Positions 17,449-28,974 of a stretch of 64,000 bases of DNA are shown here, one piece after another (positions within the stretch are counted from its first letter, which is position 1; the number at the start of each line of letters is the position of its first letter). The DNA lies in the NCBI GenBank assembly GCA_040216765.1, contig JAVJON010000042.1, positions 62,001 to 126,000 of the forward strand. The letters are read 5' to 3'. Both the position numbers and the translations under genes were made by a program. Below the pieces are notes generated by a model, which saw nothing but the letters and a program-made list of their open reading frames with translations, was not told the origin of the DNA and made no database searches. This DNA comes from Marinibaculum sp040216765 (GTDB taxonomy: Bacteria > Pseudomonadota > Alphaproteobacteria > Ferrovibrionales > Ferrovibrionaceae).

Positions 17449-17567
17449 CCGCATCGCTTCACGACCGGGGCGTGTGCCCTTCGCCGGATGGGCGATTGCG
17501 AGAGGCGGCCACAGACACCATGTATAGGGAGCTGCCGGATTTCGGCGCCCAAACTCAAGGATAACTC

Positions 17568-18611
17568 TTGCCTGAACTTGCGTCTGCGGACCGGCAGCTG
17601 CCGGACGAGGACGGTCGGCGCGCCCTGCGCGCGTCGCTTGTCGCCCACGAAAGCGCCGAACACGGGAAAAGCGTCTTTCAGATCTTCACCAGCATCGGCC
17701 TGTTCCTGGCGGCCTGTATCGGCCTGTACATCGTTGCCGGCTATTCCACCCTGGCGACCCTGCTCCTGGCGATCCCCACCGGCGCGCTGCTGGTCCGGGT
17801 GTTCATCGTCCAGCACGATTGCGGCCATGGCGCGTTCTTCAACAAGCGCCTCTGGAACACGATCGTGGGCAGCGTCTGCGGCATCCTGACCTTTACCCCC
17901 TATGCCAGCTGGCGGCGCCAGCATGCGCAGCATCACGCCAACTGGAACAACCTGGATCGCCGGGAGGCCGGCATGGACATCTACTCCGTCTGCCTGACGG
18001 TCGAGGAGTATCGCAGCCTGCCGCGGATCAAGCGGCTGGGCTACCGCGTGATCCGGCATCCGCTGGTGATGCACCTGCTGCTGCCGCCGATGATCTTCCT
18101 GCTGCTGTTCCGCCTGCCCTTCGACATGCCCGCGGACTGGCGCCGGGAACGCCTGTCGGTCTACCTCACCAATCTCACGCTTGTCGCGCTGTTCGGTGGC
18201 CTGATCGCGATCTTCGGCTTCGGCACGGTGGCCATGGTCCACCTGCCGGCGATCGCGGTGGCCGCGATCATCGGCGTCTGGCTGTTCACCCTGCAGCACC
18301 GGTTCGATGGCGCCCTGTGGACCCGTGCCCCGCAATGGTCGCATGTGCGTGCCTCGCTGCAGGGCTCGTCGCACCTGAAGCTGCCCCGGATCCTGCAATG
18401 GTTCACCGGCAATATCGGCCTGCATCACATCCATCACCTGGCACCGCGGATCCCGAACTACCGCCTGCAGGACTGTCATGACAGGGAGCCGCAGCTGCGC
18501 CAGGAACGCCCGCTGAGCCTGTGGGACGGCCTGCGCGCCATGCGCCTGTCGCTGTGGGACGAGCGGCAGGGCCGCCTGATCCGCTTCGGCGAGCTCAGGA
18601 CCGCGGCCTGA
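17568..18611 (+). CDS. membrane fatty acid desaturase
   Basis: A 347-residue integral-membrane di-iron desaturase. The three histidine boxes are HDCGH (83-87), HAQHH (119-123) and HHIHH (286-290), with four to six hydrophobic segments around them. This spacing is that of omega-6/delta-12 type acyl-lipid desaturases, which introduce double bonds into membrane lipids. The start is TTG, preceded by CAAGGATAACTC; no in-frame ATG lies close upstream. It stands 119 bp after the PhyH gene and ends near the convergent HpxZ-like gene. Confidence 0.88.
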   Translation: MPELASADRQLPDEDGRRALRASLVAHESAEHGKSVFQIFTSIGLFLAACIGLYIVAGYSTLATLLLAIPTGALLVRVFIVQHDCGHGAFFNKRLWNTIVGSVCGILTFTPYASWRRQHAQHHANWNNLDRREAGMDIYSVCLTVEEYRSLPRIKRLGYRVIRHPLVMHLLLPPMIFLLLFRLPFDMPADWRRERLSVYLTNLTLVALFGGLIAIFGFGTVAMVHLPAIAVAAIIGVWLFTLQHRFDGALWTRAPQWSHVRASLQGSSHLKLPRILQWFTGNIGLHHIHHLAPRIPNYRLQDCHDREPQLRQERPLSLWDGLRAMRLSLWDERQGRLIRFGELRTAA

Positions 18612-18646
18612 CCTTCCGCATCGCCCGGCAGGCCCCCGGCAGGGGT

Positions 18647-19045
18647 TCAGCCGGTGGCGGCACCCGGGTCGTCGATGCTGCTGACATGGGCCGCGACGAT
18701 GCGCCAGCCTTCGGGCAGGCGCACCCAGGTCTGCATCTGGCGGCCAATCCTGCCGGGCAGGCTGTCGCGCCGGTAGAGCGTGGATGCGGTGGCGAAATCC
18801 TGGCCGAAGGTGGTGATCACCGTGCGTTCCAGGCGGCGTTCCAGGCCTTTCGCCGGGCGGGCCGCACGGAACGCGGCGATCTCGTCATGCCCGTAGAGAT
18901 TCTCGCCCAGGCCATAGCGGATCGTCGTCGGCGCGATGTGGAACAGCTCGTCCAGCACCGCCACGTCGTTCCCCACCAGCGCCCGCTCGTAGCGGGCAAA
19001 GGCCCGTTCCACCTCTTCCCGAACGGCCGGGTCGTTGATCTTCAT
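18647..19045 (-). CDS. hpxZ: HpxZ/AtzH-like (DUF3225) protein
   Basis: A 132-residue SnoaL-fold protein. The opening NDPAVREEVERAFARYERALVGNDVAVLDELF followed by TIRYGLGENLYGHDEI and AFRAARPA is diagnostic of the family that includes HpxZ, an oxalurate catabolism accessory protein, and AtzH of cyanuric acid degradation. It is preceded by a GGGGGGGAAAG ribosome site. The amidase partners normally beside it (HpxW, HpxY or AtzE-like) are absent from this window, so the present role is uncertain. Confidence 0.8.
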   Translation of the reverse strand: MKINDPAVREEVERAFARYERALVGNDVAVLDELFHIAPTTIRYGLGENLYGHDEIAAFRAARPAKGLERRLERTVITTFGQDFATASTLYRRDSLPGRIGRQMQTWVRLPEGWRIVAAHVSSIDDPGAATG

Positions 19046-19073
19046 GCTTTCCCCCCCCAACTGAACCGGCAAC

Positions 19074-19499
19074 CTACAGAAGCCCCAGTTCCTGCAGTTC
19101 CTGCACCAGGTCGGCCGGCATCTCCTCCACCCCGTCCGCAAGCCCGGCCTGGGCAAGGTCCCGCGGGGCATGCCGCGGTTCCAGATAGCGCCAGCCCTGG
19201 TGCGGGCGCCGCGGCTGCGGCACGCACTGCACCAGTTCGGGGTCCATCCGGATCGCGCAGCAGCGGCCGCGGCCCTCGACGGTGACCATGTCCAGGCCGA
19301 GGATACGCTGCCGTGCCCGCGCGAAGCCCGCGATCACCCAGTACAGCGAGCCGCCGTCCAGCACCTCCTCCGCCCGCTTCGGCTGGAACCGGGTGTGGTG
19401 CACGATCGCCTCGCCCGCGGCCAGGCGTCGGGCGATATAGTCCTGAAGCTGCTCGACCCGGTCGACGCCGACGCAGAGTTTCAACAGATGCACGGTCAT
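19074..19499 (-). CDS. DUF1489 family protein
   Basis: A 141-residue protein starting MTVHLLKLCVGVD, with RFQPKRAEEVLDGGSLYWVIAGF and RCCAIRMDPELVQ as conserved blocks. This is an alphaproteobacterial family of unknown function. It has no signal peptide or membrane helix. The start is the ATG at 19499, although the same frame stays open far upstream opposite the SLC13 gene. It lies 28 bp upstream of the HpxZ-like gene on the same strand. Confidence 0.85.
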   Translation of the reverse strand: MTVHLLKLCVGVDRVEQLQDYIARRLAAGEAIVHHTRFQPKRAEEVLDGGSLYWVIAGFARARQRILGLDMVTVEGRGRCCAIRMDPELVQCVPQPRRPHQGWRYLEPRHAPRDLAQAGLADGVEEMPADLVQELQELGLL

Positions 19500-19552
19500 T
19501 GGCCGGACGGACGCTCCAGCGGTCAGAGAGTGTTGTGGCGGCGAACCATTGT

Positions 19553-20938
19553 CTATAGCAGACCGATCGCCATCAGCCAGAGGATCTCCAGCGGCAGCAG
19601 CAGCAGGATGGTCACGGCCGCGATCATCAGCGCAAAGCGCGTGCCCGCCGCCATCGAGACGCCGCCGAGTTGCAGGGCGACCACCATCGGGGCCGCCTGG
19701 TAGGGCAGCAGCGGGGTCGAGCAGCCCAGCATGATCGCGCTCAGGACAGCGTCCAGGCTGAGCCCGGCGGCGATGCCGATATCGGGGGCCAGCGGCACCA
19801 TCACGGCGGCGGCACCGGGCAGGGTGGTGCCCATCGCCACGAGAATCGCCGTGCCGGTCACCGCGGCGAATCCGCCCAGCGGCCCGACGGCCTGCAGGTC
19901 GACGGCTTGCAGCAGCCCCGCGGTCACCCTGGCGCCCAGGCCGGAATCGGCCACGACAGCGCCCAGCGCCAGGATCCCGGCGACGTAGAGCAGCGGCCCG
20001 AAGCCGAGGCTGGCGATTTCCTTCGGCTCCAGCACCCCGACCCGCGGCAGCAGGCAGACCGCCGCCGCCAGCATGGCGATCCAGGCCGGCGACAGGCCGT
20101 GCAGGACGTCCGTCCCCCAGCCGACGATCGCCAGCACCAGGATCAGGCCCAGGCGCCATTCCGAAGCGCGTACCGGGCTCTGGCTGGGTGCCGCGTCGAC
20201 CTGCGCCTGCGGGGCCTCGCGATAGAACAGCAGGACCAGGGTGGCGATCGCCAGGGTGCGCAGGAAGCCCATCACCGGGTAGAAGCGCAGCAGCCAGTCG
20301 CCGTACAGGAAATGATGGTCCAGCAGGCGTTCCGCCGCCCCGACCAGCACCAGGTTGATCAGGTTGGCCGGCATGACCGCGAAGCCGGGCATGAAGCTGC
20401 CGAACACCCCCGCCAGGATCAGGCCGCGATAGCCGCGGCTGCCGGCCGGATAGCCCGCGGCCTCGGCCAGCGCGACCACGATCGGCATGACCAGGACGGC
20501 CCGCCCCAGCGCCGAGGGCATCGGGAAGGCCAGCAGGGCGGACGAGAGCACGATGCCGAAGACAAGCGCCGCGTAGCGCGTGCCGAACAGGGTGGCCAGG
20601 CGCAGCGCGACACGGGCGCCCAGCCCGGTCCGCGCCACCGCGAGGCCGAAGATCATGCCTCCAGCGACCAGCCAGAAGGCCGGCGACAGGAAGCCGGAAA
20701 AGACGATCTCCGGGGCGGACAGGCCGACGACGGCCAGGGCCATGAACAGGAAGGCGGTCAACGCCTCCGGCAGGGCCCCCGATCCCCAGAACACGATGGC
20801 GCCAAGGGCGAGCGCCGCTGCCGCCCATTGCTGCGCGGTCAGCCAGCCCGGCTCGGCCGCCAGCATCATCAGGCCGGCCAGGATCGCCGCGGTGCAGAGC
20901 CAGAAGCGCCAGGATATGCGGAGCGGGACCGTCGTCAC
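19553..20938 (-). CDS. SLC13/DASS-family anion permease
   Basis: A 461-residue inner-membrane protein with about 11-12 hydrophobic segments. It belongs to the divalent anion:sodium symporter/citrate transporter group: two inverted halves, each with a conserved loop (SSALLAFPMPSALGRAVLVMP in the first, GTTLPGAAAVMVPLAPDIG in the second). Substrates of relatives include dicarboxylates, sulfate and citrate, and nothing here decides between them. The start is GTG. It follows hmgL by 19 bp and may be expressed with the leucine genes, which would fit export or uptake of an organic acid. Confidence 0.82.
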   Translation of the reverse strand: MTTVPLRISWRFWLCTAAILAGLMMLAAEPGWLTAQQWAAAALALGAIVFWGSGALPEALTAFLFMALAVVGLSAPEIVFSGFLSPAFWLVAGGMIFGLAVARTGLGARVALRLATLFGTRYAALVFGIVLSSALLAFPMPSALGRAVLVMPIVVALAEAAGYPAGSRGYRGLILAGVFGSFMPGFAVMPANLINLVLVGAAERLLDHHFLYGDWLLRFYPVMGFLRTLAIATLVLLFYREAPQAQVDAAPSQSPVRASEWRLGLILVLAIVGWGTDVLHGLSPAWIAMLAAAVCLLPRVGVLEPKEIASLGFGPLLYVAGILALGAVVADSGLGARVTAGLLQAVDLQAVGPLGGFAAVTGTAILVAMGTTLPGAAAVMVPLAPDIGIAAGLSLDAVLSAIMLGCSTPLLPYQAAPMVVALQLGGVSMAAGTRFALMIAAVTILLLLPLEILWLMAIGLL

Positions 20939-20957
20939 GATCCGTTGCGCCGGCCGA

Positions 20958-21875
20958 TCACGCTGCCAACTGGCCCTTCAGCGCACGGGCGACATTGGAG
21001 GCCGGCGGCCGGCCCAGCGCGTCGGCGATGAACCAGGAGGTCTGCACCAGGCGCTGCAGGTCGATGCCGGTCTCGATCCCCAGCCCGTCCAGCATGTAGA
21101 CCACGTCGTCGGTCGCGACATTGCCGGTGGCGCCCGGCGCATAGGGGCAGCCGCCCAGTCCGCCGACCGAGGAATCGATGCTCGCCACCCCGGCCTCCAG
21201 GGCCGCCAGGATATTGGCCAGGGCCTGGCCGTAGGTGTCGTGGCAATGCACGGCGAGCTTCTCCAGCGGCACCAGCCGCGCACAGGCCTCGACCACCGCG
21301 CGGACTTTCCCCGGGGTGCCCACGCCGATGGTATCGCCCAGCGCGACCTCGTAGGCCCCCATCGCGACGAGGGCAGCGGTCACCTCGGCCACTTTCTCCG
21401 GCGCCACGGCACCCTCGAAGGGGCATCCGGCGATGCAGGACACGAAGGCGCGGACCTTCACCCCGCGCGCCAGCGCGGCGTCGCAGACCGGCTTCGCGCG
21501 CTCCAGGCCCTCCGCGATGCTGCAGTTCGTGTTGCGGCGGGAGAACGCCTCGCTGGCGGCGGTGAAGATGCCGATCTCCTCCGCGCCCGATGCCATTGCC
21601 GCCTCGAACCCCTTCATGTTGGGCACCAGCACCTGGTAATGCACGCCCGGCCGCCGCTTCAGCTGCGCCATGACGGCGGCATTGTCGCCCATCTGCGGCA
21701 CCCATTTCGGCGAGACGAAGCTGGTGGCCTCGACATGCCGCACGCCGGCATCCACCAGCCGCTCGATCAGCTCGACCTTGACCGCGGTCGGCACGGTCCC
21801 CGGCTCGTTCTGCAGGCCGTCGCGCGGTCCCGCCTCCCAGATCGTCACCTTCGCGGGCAGGCCGTTGATGGGCAT
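20958..21875 (-). CDS. hmgL: hydroxymethylglutaryl-CoA lyase
   Basis: Last step of leucine catabolism: splits 3-hydroxy-3-methylglutaryl-CoA into acetyl-CoA and acetoacetate. It is a TIM-barrel HMGL-like protein of 305 aa. EAGPRDGLQNE holds the active-site Arg and metal Asp (14-24), VHCHDTYGQA the metal His pair, and VGGLGGCPYAPGATGN the catalytic Cys loop. It lies downstream of the MCC alpha gene in the order mccB-liuC-mccA-hmgL. Confidence 0.95.
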   Translation of the reverse strand: MPINGLPAKVTIWEAGPRDGLQNEPGTVPTAVKVELIERLVDAGVRHVEATSFVSPKWVPQMGDNAAVMAQLKRRPGVHYQVLVPNMKGFEAAMASGAEEIGIFTAASEAFSRRNTNCSIAEGLERAKPVCDAALARGVKVRAFVSCIAGCPFEGAVAPEKVAEVTAALVAMGAYEVALGDTIGVGTPGKVRAVVEACARLVPLEKLAVHCHDTYGQALANILAALEAGVASIDSSVGGLGGCPYAPGATGNVATDDVVYMLDGLGIETGIDLQRLVQTSWFIADALGRPPASNVARALKGQLAA

Positions 21876-21918
21876 CTCGCTATCCTCGTTTGCGCGGCGG
21901 GGTCCCGGGCGACCTCTG

Positions 21919-23958
<2,040 letters not shown>

Positions 23959-23964
23959 GACGGC

Positions 23965-24783
23965 TCAGCTCCGGCCGGCGGCCCAGGACGGCTTGCGCTT
24001 TTCCAGGAAGGCTGCGACCCCTTCGCGCCCCTCGTCGGTGGCGCGGCGCCTGGCGATCGCGCGGGCGGTATAGTTTCGCACATCCTCCGGATCCACGAAG
24101 GAGACACGGGCGATCAGCTCCTTCGAAACGGCCACCGCCTCTGGCGCGGCCTGCAGGAACTGCTCCACCAGGCCGTCGCAGGCCTCGTGCAGCGCCGCCT
24201 CGTCGGCGACCACCTGGTGCACCAGGCCCAGCCGCTGCGCCTCCTGCGCATCGAACCGCTCGGCGGTCAGGAAATAGCGCCGCGCGGCACGCGGGCCGAT
24301 GGCATTCACCACATAGGGCGAGATCACCGCCGGCAGCAGGCCCAGCCGGACCTCCGACAGGCAGAACTTCGCGCCCTCGACCGCGATCGCGATGTCGCAG
24401 GCCGCGACCAGGCCGACGCCGCCGCCATAGGCCGCACCCTGGACGCAGGCGATGGTCGGCTTCGGGCAGGTATCCAGCGCCCCCATCATCGCGGCCAGGC
24501 CCTGCGCATCCTCTTCGTTCTGGTCCTCGGTGAAATGCGCCGCCCGCTGCATCCACTCCAGGTCGGCGCCGGCGGAAAAGCTCTTGCCGTTCGCGCGCAG
24601 CACCACGGCGCGGACGCCGTCCTGCCGGCCCACATCGTCGAAGATATCGGCGAGGCGCGCGATGACATCCTCGTTGAAGCAGTTGTGCACCGCGGGGCGG
24701 TTCAGCGTGACATAGGCGATGCCGTCGGTGGTGACATCCAGGTGCACCAGGTCGCTGGGGTCGGCGATTTGGGACTCGGTCAT
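23965..24783 (-). CDS. liuC: methylglutaconyl-CoA hydratase (enoyl-CoA hydratase family)
   Basis: Hydrates 3-methylglutaconyl-CoA to HMG-CoA between MCC and HMG-CoA lyase. 272-residue crotonase fold: oxyanion-hole segments SFSAGADLEWM (69-79) and GAAYGGGVGLVAACD (116-130), and the catalytic Glu in the LSEVRLGLLPAVISPYV loop. The gene sits between mccB (5 bp upstream) and mccA (6 bp downstream), which is what fixes its role within the broad family. Confidence 0.92.
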   Translation of the reverse strand: MTESQIADPSDLVHLDVTTDGIAYVTLNRPAVHNCFNEDVIARLADIFDDVGRQDGVRAVVLRANGKSFSAGADLEWMQRAAHFTEDQNEEDAQGLAAMMGALDTCPKPTIACVQGAAYGGGVGLVAACDIAIAVEGAKFCLSEVRLGLLPAVISPYVVNAIGPRAARRYFLTAERFDAQEAQRLGLVHQVVADEAALHEACDGLVEQFLQAAPEAVAVSKELIARVSFVDPEDVRNYTARAIARRRATDEGREGVAAFLEKRKPSWAAGRS

Positions 24784-24788
24784 GACGC

Positions 24789-26396
<1,608 letters not shown>

Positions 26397-26700
26397 CTGA
26401 ACGGGTCACCATCGGGGGTCTGCCTGCCGTGCCCGGCCTGGGCCCCGGCCGGAAAGGAGGGACCGGCATTATGCCGAATTTGCCGTGCATTGCGACCGCC
26501 CCCGGGCGGCCCCCCCACGGGACCGCGGCAGACCGCGACCGGCGGCCGCTGGGCTTGGAACTTTCGCCGCGACATGCGTTTCCCGGGGACAGCCGCCCGG
26601 GCAGCGACACCGCCGCCCGCGGCGGCCGCAGGTGCGCGACCCGGGACTGGGCCGTGAGGGCCCGCCGCCGGCCGCACCGGAGTGAAAGGAAAGGATCGCC
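26397..26700. other. divergent intergenic region
   Basis: About 300 bp between the leftward leucine-degradation unit and the first of three tandem exported proteins. It must hold promoters in both directions. The only recognisable element is a GGAAC box at 26557 with CGTT 15 bp later. No gene is supported. Confidence 0.5.
26557..26580 (+). promoter_or_regulatory. possible EcfG-type (general stress) promoter
   Basis: GGAAC (26557-26561) and CGTT (26577-26580) are 15 bp apart, 120 bp before the first PRC-barrel-like gene. Alphaproteobacterial EcfG sigma factors use GGAAC-N16/17-CGTT, so this is one base short. It gains weight because each of the three paralogues has a GGAAC box upstream. Confidence 0.3.
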
Positions 26701-27279
26701 ATGACCCGCGCATTGCTGAGATCGACCGCCCTGGGCGCCATGCTGACCGCAGGGCTCGCCACTGGCGCGATGGCTGCGAGCGATGGGCCGGAGGTGCGCA
26801 GCAACAACACCCAGGCTGCCGTTACCATGGAGACCCATAACGATACCGACATCACGCTCGAGTCGCTGATGAACGACCGCGTGATGGCGGCCGACGACCA
26901 GGAACTGGGCCGTGTCATCAACACCTACCGGAGCGACCGCTCGGCCGATCCCTACCTGATCGTCGACCGCGGGATCGCCTACGATGCCGAGGTCCGGTTC
27001 GTGCCTGTGCGCTACGACACCCTGGTGGCCGTCGACCAGGGCACCCTTGGGAGCACGGCCACGATGGCAGAGTTCGACAAGGCCCCGGCCTACAGCGCCA
27101 GGTCGGTGAACCTCGAGCGCGACACCTGGCCGGACCGTGTCGACCGGTTCTGGCAGGACAAGTATGCCGGCGACAGGCGGATGAACATCACCGTTTCCGA
27201 AGCCGTGAATGTCCGGCCGAACGACCTCTCCGTGCAGGCGCCGGGCTATCGCACACCCGGTGCCCAGCCCTCGAACTGA
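26701..27279 (+). CDS. exported PRC-barrel-like protein, tandem copy 1
   Basis: 192 residues with a Sec signal peptide (cleavage after GAMA-A, about residue 25). A single PRC-barrel-like domain (about 50-120) contains LMNDRVMAADDQELGRVIN and YLIVDRGI...RFVPVR. A conserved tail follows with FDKAPAYSA, DTWPDRVDRFWQDKY and a C-terminal QPSN. PRC barrels are small beta folds that bind protein or RNA partners; the periplasmic role here is unknown. It is preceded by AAAGGAAAGG and closed by the terminator at 27327. Two paralogues follow on the same strand. Confidence 0.8.
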   Translation: MTRALLRSTALGAMLTAGLATGAMAASDGPEVRSNNTQAAVTMETHNDTDITLESLMNDRVMAADDQELGRVINTYRSDRSADPYLIVDRGIAYDAEVRFVPVRYDTLVAVDQGTLGSTATMAEFDKAPAYSARSVNLERDTWPDRVDRFWQDKYAGDRRMNITVSEAVNVRPNDLSVQAPGYRTPGAQPSN

Positions 27280-27326
27280 GGGTTCTTCGGACCGGCCGGC
27301 GGCGCCTTCCGGCGCCACCGCACATG

Positions 27327-27357
27327 CGCCCCGGGGCCCCTGCCCCGGGGCGTTTTT
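27327..27357 (+). terminator. intrinsic terminator after PRC copy 1
   Basis: Perfect 10-bp stem CGCCCCGGGG / CCCCGGGGCG around a 6-base loop, followed by TTTTT. It lies 47 bp after the stop codon. Confidence 0.9.
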
Positions 27358-27396
27358 ATGTCCGTCTCCCGACACGGAATCAGCGCCGGTTCGCTT

Positions 27397-27421
27397 GGAA
27401 CCATAATGACTTAGCGGTTTT
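27397..27421 (+). promoter_or_regulatory. possible EcfG-type promoter of PRC copy 2
   Basis: GGAAC at 27397-27401 and TTTT beginning 16 bp later (27418-27421), inside a locally AT-rich patch. The -10 part matches only partly, but the GGAAC-N18-TT spacing fits the reported minimal form for EcfG/RpoE2 sigma factors. Confidence 0.3.
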
Positions 27422-27483
27422 CCCTGACCAGTCGGATGCAGGCCGTGGCGGGACAGCCCGGAGAGCCCGACGGCTTGGAGGAG

Positions 27484-27508
27484 GCGCTTCGAAGGAATTT
27501 CGAAGCGC
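27484..27508 (+). repeat. leader hairpin before PRC copy 2
   Basis: Perfect 10-bp inverted repeat GCGCTTCGAA / TTCGAAGCGC with a 5-base loop. It ends 47 bp before the start codon, inside the expected 5' leader. It has no T run, so it is not a terminator. It could shape mRNA stability or bind a dimeric regulator. Confidence 0.7.
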
Positions 27509-27555
27509 GCCCCGAGTTCGCCGCGACACGACATTCTTAATGGAAGGAAAAGCCA

Positions 27556-28149
27556 ATGAAATACGCATTGCTGAAATCCACTGCCCTGGGCGCGCTTCTG
27601 GCCGCCGGCCTGGCGACCGGCGGCATGGCCGCGGAGACGGTGTCGACCGACACGAAGGGGCCGGACACCATGGGCAACAACACCCATGCTGCCACCAAGG
27701 CCGATGCCCATATCAACACCGACATCACCTGGGACACCGTGATGGGTACGACGGTGATGACCGCCGACGACGAGGAAGTGGGCCGCATCATCAATGTCTA
27801 TCAGCCGGCCGATGCGTCGCGTCAGTACGTGATCATCGATCGCGGCGACGCTTATGACGCCAATGCCCGCTTCGTGCCGGTGAGCCGCGAAAGCCTGTCG
27901 ATGGGCGGCGACCGCACTGTCGTCGTGACCACGACCCGGTCCCAGTTCGACACCGCGCCGGCCTACAGCGCCACGACGGTCAACGAGCGGGACGTCTGGC
28001 CGGAGCGCGTCGACAGCTACTGGAACGAGAAGTACGTCTCCAGCCAGCCGATCAACGTGACGGCCTCGGGCCGCGTGAGCGACGGTACCAGCGATCTGTC
28101 GACCTTCTCGCGGACCTACTCGAAGGCGGGCGGCCAGCCCTCCAACTGA
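27556..28149 (+). CDS. exported PRC-barrel-like protein, tandem copy 2
   Basis: 197 residues. The signal peptide MKYALLKSTALGALLAAGLA matches copy 1 almost word for word (cleavage near GGMA-AE). The PRC-like core has TTVMTADDEEVGRIINVY and VIIDRGDAYDANARFVPV. The tail repeats FDTAPAYSA, DVWPERVDSYWNEKY and ends in GGQPSN, like copy 1. The ribosome site is GGAAGGAAA. The gene has its own terminator at 28194, so each paralogue appears to be an independent transcript. Confidence 0.8.
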   Translation: MKYALLKSTALGALLAAGLATGGMAAETVSTDTKGPDTMGNNTHAATKADAHINTDITWDTVMGTTVMTADDEEVGRIINVYQPADASRQYVIIDRGDAYDANARFVPVSRESLSMGGDRTVVVTTTRSQFDTAPAYSATTVNERDVWPERVDSYWNEKYVSSQPINVTASGRVSDGTSDLSTFSRTYSKAGGQPSN

Positions 28150-28193
28150 CGGCGCCCGTCGACCGGCGGACGATGGTCCGCCAGTTGCCGAAT

Positions 28194-28223
28194 GCCCCCG
28201 GGGCGCCGCCCCGGGGGCTTTTT
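28194..28223 (+). terminator. intrinsic terminator after PRC copy 2
   Basis: Perfect 10-bp stem GCCCCCGGGG / CCCCGGGGGC around a 5-base loop, followed by TTTTT. It lies 45 bp after the stop codon and is nearly the same stem as the terminator of copy 1, as expected of a duplicated unit. Confidence 0.9.
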
Positions 28224-28253
28224 GCGTCCGGGCCGGCAAAAGCGGGGGCGCGG

Positions 28254-28279
28254 GGAACCAAAGGGCCCGCTCGTCGATT
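28254..28279 (+). promoter_or_regulatory. possible EcfG-type promoter of PRC copy 3
   Basis: GGAAC at 28254-28258 with TT 19 bp later (28278-28279), 53 bp before the start codon. The spacing fits EcfG/RpoE2 sites; the CGTT box is only half matched (GATT). Confidence 0.28.
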
Positions 28280-28331
28280 ATTCAGGCAGCCACCAGAAGC
28301 GAGGCAAGTCGAAGCAAAAGGAGACGGCGAG

Positions 28332-28865
28332 ATGACACCGAAACAGAAGAAAATGGCAGCATTCGGCGGCATTCTCGCAGGCGGTCTGGCAATCGGCGCC
28401 ATTACGGCGGCGCACACGATGACCGGCCCTGAAACGATCCCCGAGGGCATGGTGGACACCCGCAGCCTGATGAACGACGGCCTGATCTCGACCGATAACA
28501 GGCGGCTGGGCTATGTCATCAACGTCCTGCCTGCAGACGACGGCACCCCCTCCTACCTGATCGTGGACCGCGGGATCGGCCATGATCCCGAAGCGCGCTT
28601 CGTCCCTGTGCGGCCGGACAGCCTGGTCCCGGTCGACGACCGCACCATGATGGTCAATACGCCCGCCGCCGAGTTCGATACCGCCCCCGCCTTCAGCGGC
28701 GCCGGCATGAATGCGGGGCTGGCGACCTGGCCGGCCGACGCCGAAGCGTTCTGGCAGGACAAGCGGAGCAGCCACAGAATCCCGCTCTGGCTGTCCGAGG
28801 CCGCGCGGGTCCGCCCCCTTGATCTTTCGGTCCAGCCGACCGGATATCCTCCCGCCGAGGGGTAG
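28332..28865 (+). CDS. exported or anchored PRC-barrel-like protein, tandem copy 3
   Basis: 177 residues, the most diverged copy. The N-terminus MTPKQKKMAAFGGILAGGLAIGAITAAH is a hydrophobic segment without a clear cleavage site, so it may be membrane-anchored. The core keeps LMNDGLISTDNRRLGYVINVL, YLIVDRGIGHDPEARFVPVR and FDTAPAFSG, and the tail TWPADAEAFWQDK and DLSVQPTGY as in copy 1. It lacks the QPSN ending. The start was chosen at the ATG after GGAGACGGCGAG. No clear terminator follows. Confidence 0.75.
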   Translation: MTPKQKKMAAFGGILAGGLAIGAITAAHTMTGPETIPEGMVDTRSLMNDGLISTDNRRLGYVINVLPADDGTPSYLIVDRGIGHDPEARFVPVRPDSLVPVDDRTMMVNTPAAEFDTAPAFSGAGMNAGLATWPADAEAFWQDKRSSHRIPLWLSEAARVRPLDLSVQPTGYPPAEG

Positions 28866-28974
28866 CCCCCGCCGCTCCATCCGCCGGACCGCAAGGAACC
28901 CCGCCCGGGCGTCTTGTGCCCAGACCCGCGTTGGCTAGACTGCCCGGCCAATCTGAGCGGGAGGAACGGAAGCG

